64,000 bases of DNA from Clostridia bacterium (lineage in GTDB: Bacteria > Bacillota > Clostridia > Christensenellales > Aristaeellaceae): the NCBI GenBank assembly GCA_017545905.1, contig JAFWXL010000050.1:1-64000 (forward strand), in the 5' to 3' direction. The position numbers were made by a program, and so were the translations under genes. Of the stretch, positions 31,101 through 34,731 are shown in pieces. The notes under the pieces are model-generated. The model had not been told where the DNA came from, made no database searches, and saw only the letters and a program-made list of their open reading frames with translations. Numbering within the stretch: the stretch's first letter is position 1; the number at the start of each line of letters is the position of its first letter.

Positions 31101-31398
31101 TGCGACCGCCACCAGCGGCCCGATGACCATGGCGTCGTCCGCAGCCGGGCTGAACAACGACTACAACAAGTACTACGTAGAGTTTGATCCCGATTTCGCC
31201 GGCACGCAGATGACGGCCGACGGCACCGAGGGCCAAACCTACAACCCCGTCAAATTTATCGGAACCAGTGCGCTGACCTTTGTGACGCACGACGAGGATA
31301 CCGCAAATGCCGCCGAAAAGGGTGTGCAGCTTGCCAAGCTCAAGTACACATTCTCCATTCCGGCGACAACCCCGGCGGATACCCCTGAAACACCCTGA
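16162..31398 (+). CDS. Giant secreted surface protein: CHAP hydrolase, SH3, Cys/His modules, beta repeats
   Basis: 5078 residues. A signal peptide ends at TAYA (residue 37). Next come a Pro-Thr-Ala linker (69-132) and an EPT-x linker (about 137-245). An Ig-like segment precedes a CHAP cysteine peptidase/amidase domain with Cys410 in GEWCATF and His474 in PEHMGIV. A bacterial SH3 domain lies at about 567-630. A VTATPE linker and five modules C-x-C-x(5-11)-H-x3-C (691-930) follow. The rest is mostly beta structure: long parallel beta-helix-like stretches rich in ITGG and VTITGG, and at least six Listeria-Bacteroides (Flg_new/InlB B) repeats ending in GW...A.W, near residues 1394, 3177, 3383, 3480, 3580 and 4054. 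The last 170 residues contain VAVPLVLLMRTNI, which resembles the secreted protein two genes downstream. There is no LPXTG, SLH or C-terminal helix. Likely roles are adhesion and local wall cleavage, which is inference. Confidence 0.88.
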   Translation: MKRFEQYAIQKMVAWLLAVTLVFGAGILPAGSLTAYAEGEDTQTASAESVVATPTEAPVIPASVPDPTAAPTAAPTAAPTAAPTAAPTAAPTAAPTAAPTAAPTAAPTAAPTAAPTAAPTVAPTAAPTAATVSEVTTEPTNEPTVEPTVEPTVEPTIEPTVEPTAEPTAEPTVEPTVEPTVEPTAEPTNEPTVEPTVEPTVEPTVEPTVEPTVEPTVEPTAEPTIEPTVEPTAEPTVEPTAEPAPVEALTLNLSTGNFYATVDVAAMHYRAEVTGGVAPYTVTFSVSHRGNHAFSDSAVMTEAGVYTFSYMPSRSGDHTVTVTVTDATGKVNDETAVMPVSYIEYENEKTWSQSVSGARITGDWREDLVSVALTQLGVEESERNFIVDENGRHGYTRYGDWYGADYGEWCATFISFCLRYAGISDRQFPYEASVPNYKEELRAIGVYVDDEDSYIPVKGDLIFFNWEGDARPEHMGIVTGCSDGRVQTIQGNSGDKVAAHDYSLRDNCIVGYGSMTMAMDRAGILGDFDQIDVTLPLVQPDATPAPDQIDETLVLIPTENSFKRYTAYTNKPAVNLRSKTSVNSNALEQLKQGTEVTVVGSEESNGETWLKVLVGDEQGYIRADLLTAQAVEPEITATPEVTATPEVTATPEVTATPEVTATPVVTEITEVTETPVVTATPVVTATPAPVCTCGAEADEQGETVHAEDCACYEELSFVPVVTATPEATAEPEVTATPAAEIEEDLLFSLNSAVEATATPAAPEADETPEATVAPAVCTCEAAADDLGVITHAEGCALLAVVEAAATPAAPEADETPEATAAPAVCTCDAIADENGVITHAEGCALLAAVEATATPAAPEADETPEATAAPAVCTCEAIADENGVITHAEDCALLAAVEATATPAAPEAAEAPEEDLLCACGLPHDHESDCLIQEESDSFEGAIGETAEFTVKGLPGAVYQWQRKPIGADDDAWENITSEQIASGFDTPTLRVLVTEDSANYVYRCCVSIELPVEQEETEESLIVSLLDLLVPAACAETTKVYTSVSDEFGITATSSDTKASVTGLADGDIIQITNASYQINSGTPVEFSSADSRVLGGSNDSAIFIVFGNASSTSGVQAHLDAISAPASQTSVYKNTAAELTIQTESTLGAITLGDGSTLVLNLQAPLTAGAVTVPSGTVLRVQTNGFAFSAASISGEGSVEITGSGTATVSGDIAAGSIAITGATAAAGNIQAGSTLTIGGGAKVSTISGTGVIASEDSITAENAAVSNASLFGVNAASGEHVMTLGSGVDLSGITHVGVSPDSNAVVTLDDAGNASRANVLYVRDYAITFMSDGSPVTAIPVPGSDEMLQLPTAYRAKSDLLNAHTVLGMHTGGAYEEEEIDLTGFLVSKQYYDFKGWTFSSVEGDAVHSFEQSSEPFTGKIGDQTLTAVFAPQKIMLTIMLNNGDETVYLTMGDESNDQSPLYVDESVSLYGGEFVSPFIFGKDFNGFTERLEPEDGDVHYGLSGTPDYTVTVGTERTDASGYHTRTLYAQWAPVELAVKFKVLDLAADMTEISFDGGATYKKIAEMADPSKGIIWDSANSELTLGVTTYGQTLGSFLTGVDAGWTSLPLLRDATTTSIPLQFSRWASIYDSFVEVTTDKQIIEGEGELLRVNNRDAENQAKMASTGLTLYSTWTNALYTLTTDTHASWKIFVNGVETTPKDGKITVSGGDYITYQRSASDNNTTMAYWTLTCAVPEANSGSQTIYPIEGPRVIDGVYTTSDPSPYHYTFQMPFSDVTAKYEGAAKRWDTALGDYHFTDVTLNGQTSFGFYINTIYMQDHKQIHRWPTNTVNFYSSEETAHQIKVDRSMNLYLDAVKLSARVGAADALNMANYGYTIPSSAQYGRSHGNIIFDNYTGNTNGQTLYLYLTDTNRIYLIQTSAYDTSVNDTAVTKSTLNVRNGKLQMSSMVWKGTINFKNVDLSDIENAAGEMIVFANSTNLTFEGKSGKINTSRSIYQRSGVSHPITGSYGNGNSSYYTDLAELNVGGRIFGAFVKITNIDDVRISEVITGYHSQINNCENFKTGRIQMTSSANFGYSAAWNQAFIKDSDVTIDPDMLCTEGAPSGYGGPRILVENGTLTAPQMWVNGSLSLRDNAVVTITGDLKPPVFASGKTGTLYNGDTALNRFYIDVTGGSKLKLGGINGGSAFGIDNSDAHVSVYGEDSSIEIGSSVHLRNDVTVSQGATMTVHGDLTVERDLYVGTQTIFTTENSSNSARTTSTTVANTAGTLTADNIYHVGSGTVLAEDDWPRYRRMGFSGLSTVTVAENGVIGSKTDADRTDVIYPRSAAGQALDLNDASVKRDILVRYEMPDGYSTTNTTNIRLIDDVSQDSVTLSAPIFDTESGAPNLNLNANSWYLVRENLSDMPLSGWTLSSTAFVDRTDSTETVPYGETAPVQRAVIVAKPTDSMISAKFDPEANAKVEYLDENDNTWKPATESDGYLKVPYGSQVRVTANPDYVDHVVAMTIMDVGNFSNYENMEPEQAAGGGCEYTFYAKAANITLHVEKEIELYLDRSNIITGSESDKDGFWLSEKKPTFFNYAGDFLITQRDPNAKSAYTLTIEDNNDDGPKVTMTGIDVVTDASMNTAVFDNGGEINLRGENSIRNIVTRGNSLSIVGAEDAVTTIKLNTLFGQNYNTIFGSTATTTGTLSITGGKIITDTVRRYGNSSAYMFRMPGGNITMTDVEMESNAAGGGYYLFYTTNTILLDGCKFTLEDTPTSNAFYGNTLKLVNGSDMYFKTVSTDVSMPEYSWVFSIYNLELDNSTITAVDGESETLKTAASGFRTALNIRLTNGANLYAGHPLFVNSVNVDSGSTLHVKDEDRGYVLAAKQITTSGDIEAGWVIVSNFGTAPLSYAVDFADQNLYTGGTLTVNGGSVKAIGGELKYYNQTVDTRSVTAGAIGGNGAAVTINGGTVDAALIGDPGYAVGNAHPYGIFRDVEPTPATSVTITGGNVNTTGALSAELGTVTISGGSTKVGSIVADGGAVTITGANKGVNAPKFPDDDTVSVGVYATQSIKAADLSITGGAVVATPQAFTNASGEGSMTVTSKEQGTMLYTNNYGSNGTLSSTIKLDIDPECISGVGNSPVNYTLSTIPDEVNPDNAVNNSSNPPSFVVLTETFDLTNEEHYAKLYPASYPGWNFAGWFADPALTQELKRSADNTSWMIPRNNANEVEVYAGWTRKLVGFDLYASDAEDAAKLNDEPIYIPYEANLLGTGGIVQTDYIRGDETVATLSFEPAVASLAGAAVVSNTQTLTLPIVSYYEENGSKPLRLNASWTKRSNYVYMYLMRPDAVRPKGARFGEGYTASANTNGYVRAFIQFQQKLSSGTYDSIEGLPVAQAPGYTFNGWHAQPEDAVIDSNTIFDAESPVEYYAKWTPNTYPIRFNAGDDGMITLANEIPDANAAKTVDGSVVYDEIIASTWIANGESAENGSLPYAWKPGYVFDGWYDSAGKKLTAETVMNYIPADGESVEFTAKYREAKVTFDLDGGVWKNEPDSSFFSPEDALPGVTREGSDGAYTYTIYTADPDAPNDYRHTLMKKGYTFGGWYDDQNTLWMNGPMYNDLSVTAKWTPNTYTLELYSLKDAATGKKTGWNYEWLAESTLNGDVITIGNVTVGQPIPEANWPGRESWQITYSNGERLLLGLTFAAMNPNVGDNSDYPGDILKLTNAGLVFNSEDTFFLPEKVPQIKNYPEVPDYPDGETIRLYALYREISLVFVEYLKTDTEIIENVLAVCDWNSYIEPPSAPDHNGYKLINWRVNGPDATDIYTNEDDLSTAGDESYDARKGDFKIQAAERGVYDIMVYTAYRPQMDLYMSVTATAGLEANASGRLHKSAPLPVSFVQNPFQYRVDLSDLSPSDDLSLVLPGDLDPHADSDTANSTFALSMMLTNSTGNSRTIDLLFSSDDNFTAVNDFRIGAGTEITMSLQNTNALSADTNYIAEVTIIWGDEDGQKLTIPVTINVVPAKYNVTFDANLPDDRGELTVEPEDSWYDGGTLRTITTAQTLGSKYILPDASIAGYTFLGWSTEQKPADTADLITSGDLMDLYDEGKLLAGTLYAQREPKKHNLSADSNTLTRWDITHTDVFTAEGSAPAAGTALTSAGAEVAWRGTVTAKLNANTAKRDSWPEFVTDSAEPAWSLLNAYQSGSDLWFSMPDADRSLVYSRTKTLDLTDGSIVIDENGYTQNGESYTWRGDYVIMQSSPDVPTENTLTINGLQANDPDDADDDATITLNKLNISANDSIIIGGDVKVHMTDVVTASHIPVSSGSSVEFIGSGDAAFSLTLKENTGHGIGGEGANVSLSGVDVDASVGSSAMGTYDKAIICGSTVNLNDVTVTTTGAHTQSANTVKGANVTITGSTLENIGYSLKATESLTIDNASVSTGEANPAFLDAPAIHVKNESDVNLPKSNYSGTLYIHDAPSIVHTSDGRVIEMNNGNLSITADGYTQADSSFAEALDEFVFIDAFDTYTGASAVTVSSDVNATLNSDTVRVSGVTFGSESTPVSLTIDGNENTLSVTAADGNVSGSVSGVGTLTLEDVTVTGAKAVGSTNGSVTIKGDVSVSAETVGALGVIEETFTTVTFDTDAELTVTGTLVRDWYDLEYRDLPDIYEHENPSVLRTTEENMNGSASAEMPDYTVLDAKLKADGTVGFFKYWYLKHYNEATQTIEEINLAAKDPDAEAPKYDQLTHALATAYHTTTGDNGETLSRPKIILYAEAAFEIFYETTLYAVDDPARLTGLTGDPAPAQTRIIDLVADFDLDLAQLGGKTFTLTSQLYEPTTGFRIENAEVVDTLKTGAGSDYANTVFGIGVKVNDSQESPADEIPVYWNESSQPAITFPAELSEGKLTLTLHNANAITMTDTTAPFVVCQDLTSPYGDQIHLRISIKRVASQIKVAVPLVLLMRTNIEGGSVTLKDDEGNNLTNYSIDNQSAMPIQLDTATITHNATATSGPMTMASSAAGLNNDYNKYYVEFDPDFAGTQMTADGTEGQTYNPVKFIGTSALTFVTHDEDTANAAEKGVQLAKLKYTFSIPATTPADTPETP
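16366..16557 (+). repeat. Tandem 12-bp repeats encoding Pro-Thr-Ala-Ala
   Basis: About sixteen units of PTAA, encoded by near-identical 12- and 24-bp blocks alternating GCTCCGACCGCTGCGCCC-type codons. The array is in frame, so gain or loss of units would change linker length without breaking the gene. Confidence 0.9.
16571..16894 (+). repeat. Tandem 12-bp repeats encoding Glu-Pro-Thr-x
   Basis: About 27 units of EPT followed by Val, Ala, Ile or Asn, with synonymous codon alternation (GAGCCC or GAACCG). It forms a stiff acidic stalk between the signal-peptide-proximal linker and the Ig-like and CHAP domains. Confidence 0.9.
18070..18220 (+). repeat. Tandem repeats encoding VTATPE-type linker
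   Basis: Repeats of about 18 bp encoding Val-Thr-Ala-Thr-Pro followed by Glu or Val, immediately after the SH3 domain and before the first Cys/His module. Confidence 0.8.
18421..18852 (+). repeat. Three tandem 144-bp repeats encoding Cys/His modules
   Basis: Unit starts at 18421, 18565 and 18709, exactly 144 bp (48 residues) apart and nearly identical. A diverged fourth unit begins at 18853. Each unit has an Ala-Thr-Pro-Glu linker followed by C-T-C, 11 residues, His, 3 residues and Cys. A related module precedes the array at 18232. Confidence 0.92.
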
Positions 31399-31448
31399 TG
31401 ATCTGAACGACCACTGATCACAAGCAACGCGTCACTCAAGGAGGTCTG

Positions 31449-32285
31449 ATGCCATTGGAAAATAAACCCAGACGCAGAGCGCCGGCTGCGGCGTCTGTAA
31501 CTCAGGAGCCTGCCATGCAGGCCCCTCAGGCGCAGGAATCGCAGGCTGCTCCGCAGAGGCGCAGGCGTATGCCGAGCGAGCCGCAGGCCGTCCAGCCGCC
31601 CGTCACAGGCAGGCAGGACGCGCCTCAGGCTGCGCCGCGGCAAGCGCCACTGCCCGCGCCGGAGCAACCCCCGCCCCCGCCGCCCCGGCAGAAAAAGCCC
31701 GCAAAGAAAAAGAAGAAAAAGAAAAACAAAACCATCTGGCTGATTCTGATCATCATCATTCTGCTGCTGCTGCTCGCCGCGCTTGGCGTGGTCGTGTACA
31801 AGGTCAATCAACAGCGTGAATTTGAGCGCTATGTGTTTGACACCGAAGCCATCGAGGGCCGCATCCAGACGATGACAGAAGAGGAAATTCAGGAAGAGCT
31901 CAACCGCGTGGTGGATGAAGGGATGTTCAACATCTCCATCGCCAGCTCCATTGTCTTCGATCCGAAGACGAAGCAGGGTCAGGCGCGCATCGAAAACATC
32001 GCCGCCAACCACTACCACATGCAGGTGGACATCTTCCTGAACGACACTCAGGAGCTGATCTATTCCAGCAAGCTGCTCCGGCCCGGATACTCTCTGGAGT
32101 ACATCGAGCTGGACAAGCAGCTTGCGCCCGGCGAATACGAAGCGACCGCCGTCTTCTCTGCGATCACGCAGCAGGAGCTGCAGCTCTTCGGACAGGCCGG
32201 CGCCGAGATCAGGCTCTATATCATGGACGAGAACGGACGTCTGCCCACGCCGACGCCCGCTCCCCAGTCCACCGCCGCGCCGTAA
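31449..32285 (+). CDS. Single-pass membrane protein, paralogue 1 of the surface locus
   Basis: 278 residues, not assigned to a named family. Residues 1-94 are a predicted cytoplasmic tail rich in Pro, Gln and Arg, ending in a lysine run. A transmembrane helix spans 95-117. The outer part begins with a short helix (MTEEEIQEELNRVVDEGMF), followed by an all-beta domain of about 90 residues with RIENIAANHYHMQVDIFL and a PGYSLEYIELDKQLAPGEYEA block, and ends in a Pro-Thr tail. The outer domain is clearly homologous to the two proteins encoded at 33488 and 34105. AAGGAGG precedes the ATG, 50 nt after the giant gene's stop, so co-transcription is expected. Anchoring or assembly of the secreted partners is inference. 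Confidence 0.85.
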   Translation: MPLENKPRRRAPAAASVTQEPAMQAPQAQESQAAPQRRRRMPSEPQAVQPPVTGRQDAPQAAPRQAPLPAPEQPPPPPPRQKKPAKKKKKKKNKTIWLILIIIILLLLLAALGVVVYKVNQQREFERYVFDTEAIEGRIQTMTEEEIQEELNRVVDEGMFNISIASSIVFDPKTKQGQARIENIAANHYHMQVDIFLNDTQELIYSSKLLRPGYSLEYIELDKQLAPGEYEATAVFSAITQQELQLFGQAGAEIRLYIMDENGRLPTPTPAPQSTAAP

Positions 32286-32388
32286 GGCGTGCTGACCCCC
32301 GTTCCACCCGCAGCGCAATCTGCGGATGAGATATGACCTCTGTCACTTTTTACCCTTCGACCATAAACCAAAAGGAGATTGAACGACC

Positions 32389-33402
32389 ATGAAAAAGTTC
32401 CTCTCTCTGCTGCTGGCGGCCATGATGCTGCTCAGCTGCACCACCGCGTTCGCTGCGAGCGACACCGTCCAGAACACGACCCACGGTGACTGGGATAACA
32501 CCACGGCGGATATCGACGCCTATGACAGCGTGACCTATTCCGATACCACCGATTACGACACCACCGCCGAGCTCGGCACCGAGCTCTGGATGCAGGTTAC
32601 CGCCGACGGTCAGATTGACGTCACCGTTCCGCTGGTTCTCGTGTTCCAGACCAACATCGACGGCGGCACCGCGAACACCGCTGAGGACTACAGAATCTCC
32701 AACAACAACAACGCCGAAGTCGTCGTGACGAAGGTCGAATTCGACAAGACCGTTCGCGGCGGTACCGACAAGAAGCCGATGGAAATGGTCGCCTATGCCG
32801 ACGGCAAGACCCTGACTGAAAATCAGTACATGGTCCAGCTGGATGTTGTTACCGACACCACCAATGGCGCAGAGCTGGTCAACGGCAACACGCTGAATGG
32901 TGATTATGTTGAAAACACCAACATGACCGTTGTTGACTATGCAGGCGCCTCCTCCACCGGAACCAACGGCGGCAAGTACGATATGCTCGCGACTTCTTAT
33001 GCGAAGCCGGCCAAGGAAGGCGGCCTGTTCAAGCTGAACAAGACTGCTAACGGCACCACCAAGACCGACACCTACCTCGATGTGACGATGGGCACCGGCC
33101 GTCTGTCCTTTGTGACCGCTACCACGTACGACGATGAAGACAACGAAGTGCTTGATAACACCAAGGGCGTTCACCTGCTGACTGCCACCTACACCGTTGC
33201 TATCGACACCAGCAAGCAGTATGGCGATGTGATCGAGGGCGCGAATGGTTCCACCATTCTCAGGTCTGCCGAAAACGAGATCATTGTTAATGTCACCGGC
33301 AATGGTTCCGGCACTGTTACTACCAAAGCCAACAGCTATATCGGCGACAATCTGGATTACAACTCCTATGATGAGCCGGCTAACAACGGCGGCAACCCGT
33401 AA
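32389..33402 (+). CDS. Secreted surface protein sharing a domain with the giant's C-terminus
   Basis: 337 residues. The N-terminus is a signal peptide (MKKFLSLLLAAMMLL then SCTTAFA). Cleavage after AFA is likely, although LLSC could serve as a weak lipobox. The mature chain has IDVTVPLVLVFQTNIDGG followed by an N-rich strand, and later GRLSFVT and KGVHLLTATYTVAI. These two blocks, in the same order, match VAVPLVLLMRTNIEGG and ALTFVT...KGVQLAKLKYTFSI at the end of the giant protein. Codon use is strongly biased, like the binding-protein genes, suggesting abundant product. A strong hairpin follows the gene. It may be the main structural subunit of a surface layer or fibre. I recognise no named family. 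Confidence 0.85.
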   Translation: MKKFLSLLLAAMMLLSCTTAFAASDTVQNTTHGDWDNTTADIDAYDSVTYSDTTDYDTTAELGTELWMQVTADGQIDVTVPLVLVFQTNIDGGTANTAEDYRISNNNNAEVVVTKVEFDKTVRGGTDKKPMEMVAYADGKTLTENQYMVQLDVVTDTTNGAELVNGNTLNGDYVENTNMTVVDYAGASSTGTNGGKYDMLATSYAKPAKEGGLFKLNKTANGTTKTDTYLDVTMGTGRLSFVTATTYDDEDNEVLDNTKGVHLLTATYTVAIDTSKQYGDVIEGANGSTILRSAENEIIVNVTGNGSGTVTTKANSYIGDNLDYNSYDEPANNGGNP

Positions 33403-33415
33403 TCCCAACTTCCCC

Positions 33416-33439
33416 GGGAGGGCGGCCATCCGCCCTCCC
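33416..33439 (+). terminator. Strong hairpin after the abundant secreted-protein gene
   Basis: A perfect 10-bp stem GGGAGGGCGG/CCGCCCTCCC with a 4-nt loop lies 14 nt after the stop codon. It is not followed by a T-run, so it more likely protects the 3' end of processed mRNA or only partly terminates. Confidence 0.6.
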
Positions 33440-33487
33440 TTCCCCTGAGGGAGAAGCGCAACTCACCACTGAAAGGAACTGAAACAC

Positions 33488-34108
33488 ATGTCCGCACGCA
33501 GACGCCCGCAAAAAAAGGACAACACCAAAAAGCTGGTTGCCCTCATCGTCATTCTCATTCTGCTGTTCATGCTGCTGCTGGGCGGCGTGCTCGTCTATTT
33601 TCTCGTGATCCAGCCCGCACAGGGCAAGCAGGTCCGCGGCGGCCAGCGTGAATCCGAAGCGCTCAAGGGCTCGCTGAATATGATGACCGAAGAAGAGATT
33701 CAGGAGGCCCTCAATAACATCGTCGAGGAGGGCATGTTCCGCATCTCCATCGCCAGCAATATCATCGCCATCGAGGATGGCCCCGCGCAGGTGCGCATCG
33801 AAAACAACATTCAGAACCGATATATCATGCAGGTAAGCATCTATCTGGATGAAACTGGAGACGAAATCTACAGCACGGATCTGATCGATCCCGGCTACTA
33901 TATACAGGAAACCAAGTTTGACAAGCATCTGGACCCCGGCGAATACGCGGCCACCGCGATCTTCACCGCCTTCTATCCGGATACCGAGGATATCGTCGGC
34001 ACGGTCGGCGCAAATGTGAAGATCCATGTCTTCGCCACGGAGCCGACCCCAACGCCCACCGCCACGCCCACGCCGGAGCCGCCCCCGTCTCCGACGCCCG
34101 CGCCGTGA
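33488..34108 (+). CDS. Single-pass membrane protein, paralogue 2 of the surface locus
   Basis: 206 residues. A short basic cytoplasmic tail (MSARRRPQKKDNTKK) is followed by a transmembrane helix at about 16-40. The outer part has the helix MTEEEIQEALNNIVEEGMF and the beta domain RIENNIQNRYIMQVSIYLD, with PGYYIQETKFDKHLDPGEYAA. A Thr-Pro tail of about 30 residues ends the chain. It is the closest relative of the 278-residue paralogue (about half the outer-domain residues look identical by eye). AAAGGAAC precedes the ATG. Its stop overlaps the GTG start of the next paralogue, so translation is coupled. Confidence 0.85.
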   Translation: MSARRRPQKKDNTKKLVALIVILILLFMLLLGGVLVYFLVIQPAQGKQVRGGQRESEALKGSLNMMTEEEIQEALNNIVEEGMFRISIASNIIAIEDGPAQVRIENNIQNRYIMQVSIYLDETGDEIYSTDLIDPGYYIQETKFDKHLDPGEYAATAIFTAFYPDTEDIVGTVGANVKIHVFATEPTPTPTATPTPEPPPSPTPAP

Positions 34109-34692
34109 GCGCGCAGGAGCTGCCTGCCGGCAATCCGGCAGAGGAGCCGCTCGATGAGCTCACCCCCGAGCAGGAGGCCGCGCGCCTGAAGCGCCGCAAG
34201 CGGCTTTTGACCCTGCTGGCGCTCTTTCTGCTGCTGGATGTGTTCATCGCAGGCGTGCTGGTCGCGCGCATACGCGCCGACAGGCTGGAGCATGCCGCCG
34301 TGCGCGACGCGCAGGCGCAGAAAATCGGCGTCACGCAGGAGATGACCGAGGAGGAACGCGAGGAAATGCTCGCCATCGCCCTCGGCGAGGCGCATAGTCT
34401 CATCGCGCTGAACAGCGAGCCCGCCGTGAGCGACGGACGCATTGCGCTCAATCTGGTCAATCACAAGAGCAATCACTGCGCGGTTGCCGTGCAGCTGATC
34501 CGCATCGATACAAACGAAACGCTGCTGGAAACCGATCTGGTTGAGCCGGGCTGGTATCTGGAATATGCAAAGCTGGATGTGCAGCTTGAGCCGGGCGAAT
34601 ACGAATGTCTGGCGCGCTGCCTGTTCTATACCATGGATGACAATGCCTATCTGGGCCGCACGGCGCGTCAGCTGCTGCTCAAGGTTCCATGA
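34105..34692 (+). CDS. Single-pass membrane protein, paralogue 3 of the surface locus
   Basis: 195 residues, starting with GTG that overlaps the previous gene's TGA (GTGA). It has a charged cytoplasmic segment, a transmembrane helix at about 34-54, then the family helix MTEEEREEMLAIALGEA. The beta domain is more diverged but keeps the PGWYLEYAKLDVQLEPGEYEC block. It lacks the Pro-Thr tail of the other two. The tight overlap suggests a fixed ratio with paralogue 2 and perhaps a hetero-oligomer. Confidence 0.82.
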   Translation: MSAQELPAGNPAEEPLDELTPEQEAARLKRRKRLLTLLALFLLLDVFIAGVLVARIRADRLEHAAVRDAQAQKIGVTQEMTEEEREEMLAIALGEAHSLIALNSEPAVSDGRIALNLVNHKSNHCAVAVQLIRIDTNETLLETDLVEPGWYLEYAKLDVQLEPGEYECLARCLFYTMDDNAYLGRTARQLLLKVP

Positions 34693-34731
34693 CGAAGTCA
34701 TCCGCAATCGATAGGGTTTGGAGGAATCAAG

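Noticed and set aside
16009..31290. Two very long antisense open frames (1971 and 2261 codons) opposite the giant gene
   Set aside because: They lie opposite a gene with a signal peptide, recognisable domains and a ribosome site. Their translations are repetitive, Arg/Gly/Asp/His/Val-rich and domain-free. GC-rich third positions on the sense strand remove antisense stops, which explains them.
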